Below, in pieces: positions 1-11,708 of a stretch of 64,000 bases of DNA. The notes under the pieces are model-generated. The model was not told the DNA's origin, did no database searches, and worked only from the letters and a program-made list of their open reading frames with translations. Position numbers and translations under genes: made by a program. The first letter of the stretch is position 1; every line of letters begins with the position of its first letter. The stretch covers positions 7,963,001-8,027,000 of the forward strand of contig JAILWY010000026.1 in assembly GCA_022113835.1 (NCBI GenBank), in the 5' to 3' direction. The DNA comes from Atopsyche davidsoni (Eukaryota > Arthropoda > Insecta > Trichoptera > Hydrobiosidae).

Positions 1-3
1 AAA

Positions 4-33
4 GCGGGGCGAGTACTTTAGTACCCGCCCCGC
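4..33. repeat. GC-rich inverted repeat (hairpin)
   Basis: The arms run from gcggggcg to cgccccgc with GTACT/AGTAC in the middle. About 14 pairs form with a single A.C mismatch and almost no loop. It stands at the window edge, so any element it belongs to may continue upstream. It could be a transposon end or a chance fold-back; no target duplication can be checked. Confidence 0.5.
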
Positions 34-60
34 GAGATCATTTGCGTTGGCCACCCTCCT

Positions 61-681
61 GTTTTAAAATAAATTTTAAAATTTTAATTGTATGCATAGT
101 AAATTATTGATAGACTAATTAACTCGGAGTTGCCAAACGGAAAAAAATCAATGATTGCAAAGAGTCAATATATAGACTAGATTTCGCATGCGCAATTTTA
201 CGCGAATTTTGCCCGCTACGCACATCAGTTTAGTCAATTTGGTTACCCGCCTATAGTGTGTTAAAATAAACCAAACCAAACTGACTGTTAAAAAACTGGA
301 ATAATGCGAATCAGATTAATTTAAATAATCATTATTAGTTTATCAAAAGTGTTACACATGTTAGGAGGCTTCAAATACTTGTGGGATAGTATGGAACTGC
401 AGTCATCACCTCACCAGTTGATATAAATCCAAGAGCTGATTCAACCACACGGGGTATAGAAAGTCGTTGAGATTATGCACTAGATACGAGAATATCGAGT
501 GACACAATTTTCAAGAAAACGGCCGTTCATAGCATTAACTTATCGACTCTCTGTAATGGACATTTCTCGTTTGATTGAAGCTACTTACGGCCGTTAGTAT
601 TTTATGGTCGCACCAAACTGCTCTTACCACTTAATAAACCATATTATGGAATAAAAAAACCAATAAACTAATAAGTAGAAC

Positions 682-749
<68 letters not shown>

Positions 750-1379
750 TATATATACACATACATACTGGTTGGATCAAACTTTAATAGAACAAATATT
801 ACCTCTGTTGGAACCTGTAGGTGGACTGTTTTTCTAGAATGCTTGCTGCAATTATTTATTATTGCAAGTACGAGTTTATTTTATAGAAGTAATGAACGCA
901 AACCATATAAAGTGGACGCTTTATTGAGCTAAACAACTGTTTTTTTCATATATCAAATACAAAAGAACACATAAAACTTCAGGTTTATTATGAGTAACAT
1001 TAAACTTCGGGAAATTTTATCAAAAGTAAGCACTAAATTAATTGCCGCCTTATTAATATTAGAATTGTAAATTGTTTATATACTTTTTATCTTTAAACAA
1101 TACTTAAACCAAAAATTAAAAATTATCTTCAAAAATTATCAATCAAATGTAAATAATACAAATGATATTTAAAAACATAACTTTTACTCATTGAATGATA
1201 ATGCTATGGAACCAAATACTCCAAAAGTCATCTACCCTTTTGAACATTAAATATGAAATATCAAAATAAATGACACAGCACCTGAATTAGAAAATTAATT
1301 AGCGAGATATTTTCATTTGTAGATTGAAATGGCATCTGGATACGAAGGCAGCAATTAAGATTTAGTGCGAGCTGTGATC
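61..1379. other. AT-rich non-coding stretch
   Basis: No open frame of note on either strand, no tRNA-like folding and no transposon end that I recognise. The only structured part is the (AT)n tract annotated separately. Confidence 0.5.
689..746. repeat. (AT)n microsatellite
   Basis: An uninterrupted AT dinucleotide tract of about 29 units, followed by short imperfect TATATACACATACATA sequence. Likely length-polymorphic. Confidence 0.97.
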
Positions 1380-1590
1380 CGATAATTAACGCAGTTCGGG
1401 GAGGCGGCCGGGCGGGCAGCGGGAGCTCTGAATCATCTTGTTTAGCCAATTTGTTCCGATTTGTCCGGGCGAGACGGAGACGACCTGCAGTAACGAGTTT
1501 AGGTCTGATGGCAAGTCCACGCGGTGACGAATGATACGTGCGATGTGGAAAGCGATAGAAATTACGGATAAAAACGCGGTGAATGTCGAT
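1380..1590. promoter_or_regulatory. GC-rich island, candidate regulatory element
   Basis: The composition rises abruptly from AT-rich flanks to a core with runs such as ggaggcggccgggcgggc near 1400. A CCAAT word lies at 1446-1450, followed by CpG-containing sequence to about 1590. A minus-strand frame crosses the island (1261-1632), but its ends are AT-rich low-complexity residues and it has no domain-like composition, so I do not call it a gene. Candidate enhancer or promoter by composition only. Confidence 0.3.
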
Positions 1591-1854
1591 GTGAAAAAAA
1601 CTCAAATATATTGATTCAATTCGAAAACTCATTTCACGAGATTGAGAACTTGCTATATTATTAAAAAAAAAAAAAAAAAATTGTTTAAAAAAAATAGTAC
1701 CATAAAGCGTTATTTTGTTTATATATATTTAAAAAAAGACCTTTGAGCCTTAAGCGAAGAAAGTGGCTTATTGAAAAAACGTTTTTATTAAAATTCACAA
1801 TCGAATTCTTGATATCCTGAAACATCAACATAAAAGGGAAAAAAATGTATTTCG

Positions 1855-2160
1855 TCTGACCCCGGGCGCCACCCGCTCCGGCACTTGCAGGGATGTGCGT
1901 CATCACTCTCGGATTAAGGATCGGATCCCGAACAGTTTTATTCGATCGTTAGGCTCCCGGGAACATAACGTATCCGCATTACGCCCTTTTATATTTTATT
2001 TACATGGGAAGGCTTTTGGCGTGATCTGGACCGGAGCTTTACTTTTATAACGCCAGCAACTTCAGAGAAGCAAAATTATTCGCCGCTTAGTTTATCAATC
2101 GTGCGCGATGGCTCAGTCGCCACGCGAAAAACAGTCTCTAGTGATACAAGGAACTGTAAA
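1855..2160. promoter_or_regulatory. GC-elevated segment with homeodomain-like site
   Basis: It starts with a CpG-rich stretch (ccccgggcgccacccgctccgg is split across 1860-1882) and continues with mixed-composition sequence unlike the AT background. A GGATTA word at 1911-1916 matches the TAATCC class bound by Otx/bicoid-type homeodomains. There is no convincing reading frame. Its function is inferred from composition and context. Confidence 0.28.
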
Positions 2161-2574
2161 AACTTAAGACAATATTTTTTAAATTAAACAAAAAAAAATT
2201 ATAATTAATATCGCTTTATAATATTTTTGTTTAAATTTTTTTAAATAATTAATGTACAATTTATACATATGCATACTAAACCAAGGTTTAAATTATCCTA
2301 CAACCACTGATTTATTTATGACGTAATGTATTTATATATTTATACTTATATATGATTTTACCTATATAATATAATTGAATGACTATTGTATTAGATAATA
2401 TCAAAACTTATTATAATACACATAGCAAGAACAAGGTATTCTGTTATTTTTAAGGCATTAAAAAAATTTCTTGCAGTTAGTTGGAATACCTATAAACCAT
2501 TAAAAAAATTGTTTATGTTAAAAGCATATATCAATTGATATATTCTCGTGTAAAATGGGTCCAATAAAACATAG
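2161..2574. other. AT-rich non-coding stretch
   Basis: Low-complexity A/T sequence with no coding or repeat structure that I can support. Confidence 0.5.
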
Positions 2575-2660
2575 CACGGCCTCACGTGGCATGCTCTCGA
2601 CACGTGTGCGGCAGGAGAGTGCACGTGCCATTTTGTCGATTCCACTTCAACCGCACAGAC
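2575..2660. promoter_or_regulatory. Cluster of three CACGTG E-boxes
   Basis: Three exact palindromic CACGTG hexamers lie at 2583-2588, 2601-2606 and 2622-2627, spaced 18 and 21 bp start to start, in a small GC-rich island. CACGTG is the known site of bHLH factors such as Clock/Cycle, Myc/Max, Mitf/TFE and USF. Three copies in 45 bp of an AT-rich region is far above chance. Roughly two-helical-turn spacing would put the sites on one face of the DNA. Likely an enhancer; the bound factor is unknown. Confidence 0.5.
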
Positions 2661-2904
2661 TTCCTTCGTAGCAATAAATATTCAGGATACTTCGAAAAAA
2701 CAAATCTCGGGCGCTAAATAAACCACCAAAAATACTCGCGTCTCTGAATTTGACATAAATCTGAACCTTAAATATATTTGATATAAATTGTTTTACTGTG
2801 GTACATATAAAAGATTCGGTATTTTTTCAATGCTATTTTTGTTCGGTTTTTATGAATATCTGCAAATACGTAACGGTTTTCAGCAACCTTTCGATATAGG
2901 TTTT

Positions 2905-3030
2905 TCAGTCGCCTTTAATCGTGGATCAGGCGGGTCTGAAAATTCGACGTTAACGCCCTGCACTGACGGCGGCTCCCGAGCTCTCCCCCGAGACTCGATC
3001 TAGCGGCACAGAGGAAAGCGATTAAATGAC
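2905..3030. promoter_or_regulatory. Small GC-rich island
   Basis: A CpG-bearing block (aggcgggtctg, acggcggctcccgag, ctcccccgagactcg) between AT-rich flanks. A plus-strand frame of 71 codons ends here, but it begins in low-complexity AT sequence and looks accidental. Candidate cis-regulatory element only. Confidence 0.25.
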
Positions 3031-3820
3031 AGCTGCTAAAAGTTGATAGAAATATACAGACGGTAACGTATAATCTACACCTGGTGCCATTCAAACTTCA
3101 ATTTTCTGTAATATAATTTTCTAAAGATAGGCATCTATATAAATTTTCAACGAAAAGAAAAAGCTGATCATTTTACTTTTAAAAAGTAAATTCATTTTGT
3201 ATTTTTGAAAGTAAAAAAAAAAAAAAACAAATATTAAGATATATATCTTACGAATACTTATTAAAATCTGCGAATCGTTATATTTTCATAATGTTCATGA
3301 CTGAAAATAAATTTCAATTTTACGAATTTTATGGATTCTCAGTGAGTTTACTAGTTAGTTAGTGGCGGTATGAATATTTAATATTTAAAATCAATCACAT
3401 ATAAAATTTATTTCACTGTAATCGTCAATAGACACGATCAATAGAAGACTTCTAATCTTCCAGACCACATGGTCGCGGTACGTGACTCAGCCCTCCTTGG
3501 ATCTCATATATACCGGTACAAATACGGTTGAAGTAAATAGAATTACGAAGTCAAACTAACAACAAAAATAATGAACGTTGAAAAAATTACAATACTATAC
3601 AATATAATTATAATTAATATAAAAATTAAATACGGATTACTGAAATATTGTATCTTCAAAAATTCGCTTCTTGGAGTTTATATTATATTATATCGCCGTA
3701 GAAATTTAAAGATCGATAGCAAATTAATGCACTGTCTTTAGATTGCGGGTTATAAAAAAGATACAAAATTCAAGCGAACCAAAAAATATGTATGACAAGA
3801 CTAATCTGTGACAAGTCCCT
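3031..3820. other. AT-rich non-coding stretch
   Basis: It contains A-runs and poly-A/T tracts. I see no gene, RNA gene or element boundary. Confidence 0.5.
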
Positions 3821-4160
3821 TTCAAGGTTGATCCAGCATCACTCTGGTGATTAGGCAGAAAATCGGTATATAATTACCATGAGATTGATTTTGTGAATTT
3901 GTCGGTGGGACCATGAGTATCCCTTGACATGCCCGTGGATTAAGGCAGATTCGACATTTAATGGTATTGATTTAAATACCAACCATCGCATCAGAATTAC
4001 CGTACGTTAATTATTATAAAATTTGTGTAGAAGGACCCGGGGATATAGCACACTATTTTCCCCTAAGAAAACCACGAACACTGGCTCACCACGAGTATGT
4101 GCTAGTGAAGTGGTCGCCAACCTCCTCTGAGGAGAGGCACTTGATGAAGAAGAATTATTA
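3821..4160. mobile_element. Possible decayed transposon fragment
   Basis: This block has mixed composition unlike its neighbours. It ends in ggtcgccaacctcctctgaggagaggcac split over 4112-4141, then cttgatgaagaagaa. Short GAAGAA-type tails after a hairpin-like purine-rich segment are common at the 3' ends of insect non-LTR retrotransposons, so a LINE 3' remnant on the plus strand is possible. No reverse-transcriptase sequence is visible. The assignment is weak; a regulatory island is the alternative. Confidence 0.2.
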
Positions 4161-4389
4161 TTTATGGCCTAAGTTATGTTTGTTTAAAATATAATTTAGA
4201 GTAGTTCTAGTTTGTAGATTTTATATACATCCTTTCAACTTTGTATATTTAATATTTATTTCAACATTTAGGAAAGCATTAGCAATAAAAGCATCAGTTA
4301 CAAATGCGAGTTTTTATTATTGTTCTAAAGTGTTATAGTAAAGTTAGCATAAGCCAGGCATTAAGATGTTAATGAAAGAGCTAACAATT

Positions 4390-4565
4390 AAGCTGTCGGT
4401 GGAGCGTGCGACGTGCCTAGAACAAAGCGCTCGGGGCGATAGACTCCGGAGATGTGTGAACTTCCCTCGGAAAACTAACGAAGAAACTTCAGCCTGCGGG
4501 GCGGGGGTGGGGGCGCTTTGGAGGGGCGGGACCGTGGACCTGTCTCCGTGCAGGACTCAATATCA
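4390..4565. promoter_or_regulatory. GC-rich island with GC/GT boxes
   Basis: The core near 4498-4532 is a dense G-run (gcgggggtgggggcg, then gaggggcggg) that matches Sp1/KLF-type GC and GT boxes and has G-quadruplex potential. CpGs are frequent on both sides. The plus-strand 76-codon frame across it has no family resemblance. Candidate promoter or enhancer. Confidence 0.3.
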
Positions 4566-5146
4566 ACTGACTGACACAACATTACAGTTAATATGAGATT
4601 CGTTAAAAATATTACGAAATTTAAACTGGTTACTTAAATATTTTTTGTTTTTTTTTTCTTTATAAAATATATAATTTAAATAAAACAATAACTAGCGTAA
4701 TACTGAAATGGCATAAAGAAAATGGCTTTAAATCTTTAAGTTGAACAAATTATTTTATTAATGAATTTTAGTTTACTTTATTTCAAAATCATTTTTACGG
4801 TACAAATATTACAAAAATTTAGTAAATTTTTTTTTTTGAGAAGAGGTTAATAGCGTAATTAAATATAAATAGAAGTAACTTTTATAGCATGCCTTAAATC
4901 AACCCTAATCTAAAGGGTAATAGAAAAAACGGCCAATTCATGAACAAAAAAATAAAATCTATGCATATCGACATGTTTGAATTGTGGTAACATGTTTGCT
5001 ATAAAATTTGCCTTTGTAAGCTTTACGTTTTCTTTGATAAAATAAACAATCAACTTTTACTATAATTAGGAACATAAGGAAATACTTCAAACAGCAAGCA
5101 GCCCTATTTTTTTTTATTTTAAGCAAAGGTTTTTTTGTGAAATAAT
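4566..5146. other. AT-rich non-coding stretch
   Basis: Long T-runs and A/T low complexity. A GGCCAAT word occurs at about 4931. Nothing else found. Confidence 0.45.
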
Positions 5147-5290
5147 TTGCGGCCGGAAATTTTCGTTAAACTCAACCCTAACGTGAAGCTCGAGGGTCCT
5201 CCAGACACGTCGAGTGTCGGAGGGGACAGACACTGTGGAGAGGGATGCGATAAACCACGCGCGTTTGGCACGAGCATACGACTGAAAGAT
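5147..5290. promoter_or_regulatory. Small GC-rich island open on both strands
   Basis: It carries the phrases cctccagacacgtcgagtg and ggaggggacagacac. Frames on both strands stay open, which is a by-product of few stop codons in GC-rich DNA. No protein family is recognised. Candidate conserved non-coding element. Confidence 0.25.
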
Positions 5291-5485
5291 TTACATAGAA
5301 ACATGCGAATTCAAACACCAAGTAAATCAACAAACGAAAAATGCATATTCATATAATTTAGAAAGTTTTTTTTATCAAAACCAAAGTTGAAACTGTCCGA
5401 TACAATACAGGGATAGTAAAATGCGCTATTTTGCTAATTGGGAATGTATGTTTTATATATTCAATATACTTGATAAAAAAAGAAC

Positions 5486-5517
5486 TGGGTGGAATTGTAT
5501 TTTGATATTTAAAATAA
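5486..5517. repeat. Possible diverged fold-back element fragment
   Basis: The words tgggtggaatt and attttgatattt followed by aaaataaa resemble the left flank of the fold-back at 13253 (tggtggaatt, attttaatattt, gaataaaat). The match is short and in low-complexity DNA, so it may be coincidence. Confidence 0.2.
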
Positions 5518-6306
5518 AAATATTATTATTATATAAAATGTTATTGATTTTTAAAAAGATATGCAAATCATTGTCAGGTGGTAATTTAAATCAAGTGTCA
5601 TCAAGAATTCAATCTCTTTTTAACAATGAATACCTCTTCTCTCTTTAACAGTTTGTCACTTGCTCACCAGTAAGTTTTATCTTAATCGCAGATATCTCAC
5701 TAATATATTTATAATATGTTATATAACATGTGTGACGAATTAGATTTTTTTCAACAAAAATTTCGTTGTTAATGATGTAAAATGCAATTTTCAAATCACT
5801 GTAGGAAAATAATCGCATTATCGAACTCAGCGACTTTGGCAGATTTACTCCGAGAGCACGGACTTAATGAGTTCTGTGAACAATGAACTTCAATTTCCAA
5901 AGTTAATCGAGTTGGAGTGCAACATTCAATTAGAACAGCACTTCCTCGGAGCCTGAGAGTTAGATTACTATTAGTACAAGTCTTTGTTAAAATAAGATTT
6001 TACAGTCATCGTATAATAACTATAATATGTTTCTTCGGTTTGATAAAACCTCACATTGCGTGTCCGTAAAAAGTAAGCTTCGTTTATAGGAATAGAAAAG
6101 TTTATTAAAAGATTACTTAGTAAAATATACTTTTGTGACAGAAAACTTTCATAACTTACGTAACAGTAGGTCGATATTAGCTCTTGATAATGATCTGCAT
6201 AATTTGTGTGTAAGTAGTGTGCTACGTTTGTTGAAGAGCTGTTGCACTGTTTGCTTTGTAATAACTTTATCTTCTAACCGACATGCTTATAGCGTTGTTT
6301 TGAAAG

Positions 6307-6373
6307 TTATAACAGTTAGAATCTAACTGTTATAATGTTGATGTATACATTAACTGTTAGATGTATACATTAA
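6307..6373. repeat. Perfect inverted repeat followed by direct repeat
   Basis: A 14-bp arm ttataacagttaga is followed after one base by its exact reverse complement (6307-6335). Immediately after, atgtatacattaa occurs twice (6341-6353 and 6361-6373), with taactgttag between, which repeats part of the inverted arm. This nested arrangement suggests local duplication or a small transposon end. Nothing longer is recognisable. Confidence 0.6.
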
Positions 6374-8309
6374 TTTTAGGCAGTTAAACTATTCTAATTG
6401 GAAATTGATAACCTTGTGTCAGCATTAATTAAAATGCCTAAGCTATGTATAAAGAATATGACATACTTGAGTATGTTAAAGGTCGTAACCTTTTCAAATA
6501 ACATTTCATACGAATGCAATCGTGAAGTGCATCACGATTAGACTGCAAGAAGGAAACCAAACAGTGAGATGGAAGATAGCAAAGTCGTCTCGCAAGTACA
6601 TCCAGAGCTGTCTTATTTTTCTGTTTGCAAAAAACAAACTAAAGTGAGTTTATTCCAAGTCGTACATTCGCCGTCAGATCAAACAGGCTAGATAATATGT
6701 TATATCTAAAGTCGAAATTACGCATCTCCGCTTTATATGGAGATAGCGAGGATATTACTTTTATGAAGTTCGTTCAACTATCGAATCAATAACGTTGTTA
6801 TGCGACTTAATTTTATGCCAAACTTCGTGACCTATTCTGAACCGACCCTATAATAAATTGCTTATAAAAGTAAATGCAAAATCTTGAGTAATTTACGTTT
6901 TATGTATTGATTTCTATTTATCACCATAAACTTTATTATATATTTAACTGAGAACAAAAAAAGTTAAAATGCATTAACAATTAACAAAAGAAAATCGATA
7001 GCTTACTAAACGAAAAATAGATAAAAAGTCAATCCCAATGGCTATTGAAGCTTTTTTGGTGTATTCCTTGAAGTTGTGAGTTTATAATTTATTTTTGTCG
7101 AAAGATTGATTACCAAAAGCCACGGGTAAAAAATCTTTCAGCCATGAATGGCGCAATACAAAATTCTAAAATCGCCTAGGGCGCGTAAAAGCATAAGCAT
7201 TTAGGGTTGCCAGCTTTAAAAAATCAAGGGAAGCAATCCTTTTCAATTAGATTACAGTATATTCTAGAATAAATACAAGTACTTTTTTTCCTCGAAAAAG
7301 AAAATACATGGAGCTTCTCTCTTGGGGAATCCGGCCCAAAATCCTAGCAAATTAACAAGCTACTAAGCACAAAAAATCAATAGTGAGCTCCAACTTTTTT
7401 ACATGCTGTTTTTGTTGTTATTCACGCAATTTCATTATATTTGATTATATTAAATTTGAATATAAAACATTTGCCACCAAAAGTATTGCTTCAAATAGGC
7501 GTATTTTTTTAAAATGTTATTTATTAATCGGACTTGGTTTACGCGCTGCCAACTATATGGCCCTCAGGCAAGATTTCGACTGCATATTTCGTGTTGCGCT
7601 TTAAAAAAACTCCGTATCTATTGTATATTTTATAAATTTTGTTTTAATTTTTTAGTTTTTTTTTATGTAAAAAATAAAATTAATTAGGCTTAAATTCCAA
7701 TAATGTGAAAACAGTCAAGAGTACAGACTAAGGCATTAATCTGTTGGCAGGCAAAGGGGGATGAAACTAATGCGTTGAATGATCAAGTAGAATTTATAGT
7801 AGGTAATTTTTTAAGTCGGGTTTAAAAGTTGCAAAATGAAAGCAAACAAAGCCTCCATTATCATTCACTCGAGTAAACGCTGAAAGGATTCATTTTTTTT
7901 CTCCAGATAATGCGAGCGCACTCGCTGTACGTGCATTTAAAATGAGAAAGTATATCTTGCATTTTGCATTGATGAATATAATCGATCTAAAACCAGCACC
8001 CTGTGTATTAAATATTAATTATGTGATTGATAATGCCCGTTATTCTTTTAAAAACATGTTACTAAATGTTTCAATCGGCATCTCACTCAAAACCCATAGA
8101 TGATAGTAGTAGCGTCATAACATCGACGCTATTGCGCGAAAAATAAAAAAATACGTCATTCTTAGCCGATTTAATTACTGCAAATATTTTTTCATAATAT
8201 GTAGGGTGATATTGTTATTTTCGCGATGAATACGAATTAAGTCGTTTATATCGATGGTGTTCATACTCCAATTCTGGACGGTATGTTTTGACTACACTTA
8301 AATCGAAGT

Positions 8310-8640
8310 CTCGCCCGAGAGCCAAATGACTCGCAGCGGTGGCGTTAATACCGGATTGAAAAATCTTCGGATAATGGGATTGCTAGATTTGATCAAAGTA
8401 AAATTTAAAATTATTAAAATTAAATTAAATTTAAAATTATTCGCAATATATATGGATATGGCAATAGCCAGCAGCCGGCGCCGGGCCCGCGGTCAGTGGT
8501 GGCCCCGCGGCCCGCCCACTTCGGGGATTCCCGTCGTTAAGTCGCAGAGCAGACAACGAGGATGTGGAATATGCGACCGACACGCATCCGCGCGATAAAA
8601 ATAGCCATTATAAATAACGCTGGTATTTTTTCAGTGCATT
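8310..8640. promoter_or_regulatory. GC-rich island
   Basis: Very GC-rich at 8470-8525 (ccggcgccgggcccgcggtc, ccccgcggcccgccc), flanked by ordinary AT-rich DNA. A plus-strand 90-codon frame spans it, but the frame's first half is an A/T lysine/isoleucine run and no domain is seen. Candidate regulatory element; a non-coding RNA promoter cannot be excluded. Confidence 0.3.
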
Positions 8641-9379
8641 GATAGCGACTATTAACCCAGTCAGAACAATTTTCACTGTAAATTACAGGATATTATGAAA
8701 TATGTTTATAATTATTTTTAAATGTGATGCAGGTTTTTATTTTAAATGCAAAAAGTACAAATGAGCATGTTAAAAATATAATATTATCTTAATCATTTAC
8801 ACTCTGATGTCGCCCTAGTGGCGGTATATTTTAAATTTTCTTTTGGGAATTTTTTCGTTTTATTCTTGTTTTGTAGTGAATTTGCGTCAAATAAGATCTT
8901 AGAAAAGAAAAACAAACTGACATTACAGCAAGTAGTTTATATGTCTAGTTATTATTTTTTTTATGATACCCGACATTAGATGATAATATATTTATATTTT
9001 GTTCTAAATACCCTATTTAGAACAAAATATACATACATACAATTGTTTTCGGATTATCATAACAAATATGCGAAACATTTAATAAAATATATTTTTTACT
9101 CAAAGTACTTTAGGGGTTAATAAATTTTATCAACTTGTTATGTTATAATATATAATCTATAAAATATAATTTGAGCATTAATTAGCGAACCTATTAAAAA
9201 TATTTTTTTTACAATCTATTATTTTTTTTGTTGTTTTTATGTGTTTACAAAAAATAAATTACAGTCCATCAGTTACATAAAATAACCGAACACGTGTTTC
9301 TATGTCATGTATTTGGTTTAATATCCAGTCGGCGAGATAAATAGTCAATCATCACTCGTTATTGTCATCTCCCCTTGAT
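8641..9379. other. AT-rich non-coding stretch
   Basis: It contains the perfect hairpin at 8994-9030 and poly-T tracts. No gene seen. Confidence 0.5.
8994..9030. repeat. Perfect 17-bp hairpin with 3-nt loop
   Basis: Arm atattttgttctaaata, loop ccc, then the exact reverse complement of the arm. The stem has no mismatch. The loop is too short for a typical microRNA precursor, so a transposon-end fold-back or a recent palindromic duplication is more likely. Confidence 0.75.
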
Positions 9380-9790
9380 GATTCCATGTGTGCGATGGAC
9401 GCGGCAGGGCGACCTGCGAGTTTGACCCCTTAATCCAGACGCGAGGGCCGACAGTCCGACGGCGTTTATTACAAGCCAATTTAAATCTGTCGCGCGACAA
9501 AAGGCCAGGGAGAAGCGGCCAATTGGCTTTGTCGTGAGTGCGAATTCTCATGACGGTCTGAAGTAGCCGCGTGTTGGACAAAAGGACACGCATTATGAAT
9601 TCAGGAGGTAATTTAGCCGGCGGGCAGGGGCCCTGTGGGCGGCCACTGAATGCCGCTGCCGTGAATGACGTCTGGTCTCCCGACCGAGATGGATCACCAA
9701 AGGCCCGCCGCCTCCCACAATGCCTCTGCAGTTTCTGTTTCAAGAAAGCGTTTTGTCCATGTTTGGGAAATTTATTCAACCCTCAATGTT
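9380..9790. promoter_or_regulatory. Largest GC-elevated island, candidate enhancer
   Basis: About 400 bp of complex sequence with CpGs and several regulatory-looking words: gtttattac at 9465-9473 (Hox/caudal-like), gcggccaattggc at 9516-9528 and agccggcgggcagggg near 9615. The longest open frame of the window, 144 codons on the minus strand (9345-9779), and a 94-codon plus-strand frame (9571-9855) overlap here. Both are Pro/Arg/Ser-rich, end arbitrarily and match no family that I know. I judge it a conserved-element candidate rather than a gene, but a small gene is not excluded. Confidence 0.35.
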
Positions 9791-11184
9791 ATCATGGTTA
9801 CCTTAGTCGTGTCTATGTGGACGTAGTCCATCACGAAGTAAAAATAGAAACGTAAAGTATTGAGTAAAATTAGTTTATCATTTGATTAAGTTCAAAACAA
9901 TTTTACTAAAAAAATCCAATGATTCACTCTGATCACGTCGCTTTAACAAATAATTTATAAATATACAGTGATACCATATTAATATTAGTTTATTTATTTA
10001 AATACAAATTGACTATTATAACATGAATGCAAATCGATTTAATAAGAATAATTTGATTTGCAGGTAATTTATATTTATTTCCTAATTGGCATTGAAACTT
10101 ATACTCTTTATATAAAATAATAGATATTAAATTAATAATATAATTTAAAATGAAAAGGCACTTCTCGATTTGTATGGTTTTAATACAAATACGCTAGACT
10201 GTTGGAAAGCGTTTCATGAAACCCAGCGTAATACAATATTTGTTTTAATACATTTAAAATTCTACCATATTACAGGTGAGACAGCGTACCGGCCCACAGA
10301 GGGTGTGTTAATCATTCAGAGCACGCAGTGGTTCGCTAATTCTATACCGAGCACATCAGATAACTTCCCGGTGTAGCAAACCCAACACCCTGTTTGAATT
10401 CTTTGCGCCCAAAGAAAATGACCATCGAATACTGGATGATGAATAAAATTTTAGATTGTTCCATAAAAATATTTAAAAAAAAACCAGATGATGCTAACAA
10501 ATAACAGTTTTAAAATAAATATACCGAAAAGCAATATATTCAATGTACCAGTAACTTTCAAAATGCTTTAATACTCAGTTTATATTTATCGACAAACACT
10601 TGTACATACAAACCCCTTGTGAAAATAAATAAGTCTTGTATTTGTATGCAAACTGATAAATGTACGATTATTTTTTTGGGGTAATTCGGGTTTGTCTAAT
10701 ATGATAAAAAATCATAAGGCGGAGGAACATCTTTTGCTAGAGACCCGCAAACATCTTCAAGCTTCTTGAAATAGTATTAAAAATTCTAGCTTAGTGCGTT
10801 GGTATTTAAACTGTTCGGGAATATAAAAAAAATATATATACACTTATTTCAATATACTCTAAAAAAGGATTCTTGTTTGGGTTTAGCTTTTTACTTATTC
10901 ATATAAAAAAATAAAAGGATAAAAAAAAAGCAAATCGGAGACATAAAATAAAACATTGAGTAATGTAGATAGAAAATTCCACAAATATATTAGATTCTGG
11001 GTAAAATATATGGATATATCTCGGGTTTTAAAATGAAGGTAAATAAAAAGCATTTTCGCAGCTTACGTGATAAGTCAAAAAGTGATATATGTAATTCCCT
11101 GCGTGAGCACCGATTAAGTGAACTGGTATGACTGCAGATAAAATCTTTCGATGTTCTTAGAGTTGATAGAAATAGAAAGCGTCT
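9791..11184. other. Gene-free stretch with one mixed-composition patch
   Basis: Mostly AT-rich. The patch at 10275-10380 (gtaccggcccacagagg, gagcacgcagtgg) is less AT-rich and may be another small regulatory element. No gene, tRNA or repeat boundary is seen. Confidence 0.4.
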
Positions 11185-11350
11185 GGTTCCCGTCACTGGA
11201 GGCGCTAGAAACATTGACTTTGTCTCATAATATACAGGGAGTCTTGATTGCGAAGCACCGGACAAACAGGGGTCGCCATGGGCTCCAGGCACGCGGCCTC
11301 CCCCCGGGACCGCGACCCCCGCGAGAGGAACAAAGGAAAACCCTGCTTAA
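11185..11350. promoter_or_regulatory. GC-rich island
   Basis: Core 11257-11335 is extremely GC-rich (cacgcggcctccccccggg, accgcgacccccgcgagagg). Short frames on both strands cross it without family resemblance. Candidate regulatory element. Confidence 0.3.
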
Positions 11351-11708
11351 CAATTTATTTGGCATTTGTAAATGTTCTAATTGAGAATAGTTGGAAACGG
11401 AGTTAGTTGCGGAATACGTAAAAATACAAATTTATTTCTCGACATTGAACCAAAACAACAACATAAATAAAATATAGTTGGGATCGGTTATATGTGTTAG
11501 CAAAAAAATATTAACCACAGATTTACAAATAAACTACGAAATGAAAGGTTTATTAATAATCTTTTTTAAAATAAACCCTTTTAAAAAGATTAGTCTTATT
11601 TTTACAAGATAAAATAAGATTTTTTCCGGCTAAGGAAATTTAGAAATCCAACAATACTTTGAAAAGGCCAAACCTTTGGGTTTGGCCTTTTGACCATGTA
11701 GAGTAGAC

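Larger units (their letters stand above)
5291..8309. other. AT-rich gene-free stretch
   Basis: Three kilobases without a supportable gene. It holds a short diverged copy of the fold-back flank word (5486-5517), the inverted and direct repeats at 6307-6373, and a small hairpin at 6518-6539 (AATCGTGA/TCACGATT). Composition is slightly less AT-rich around 5820-5960 and 6480-6850, with no identifiable content. Confidence 0.45.

Noticed and set aside
8994..9030. MicroRNA precursor
   Set aside because: Stem of only 17 bp and a 3-base loop do not fit a Drosha/Dicer substrate.
9345..9779. 144-codon minus-strand frame as a protein gene
   Set aside because: No domain or family resemblance, opposite-strand frame also open, Pro/Arg/Ser-rich composition expected from GC-rich DNA. 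Kept as an island and as a finding.
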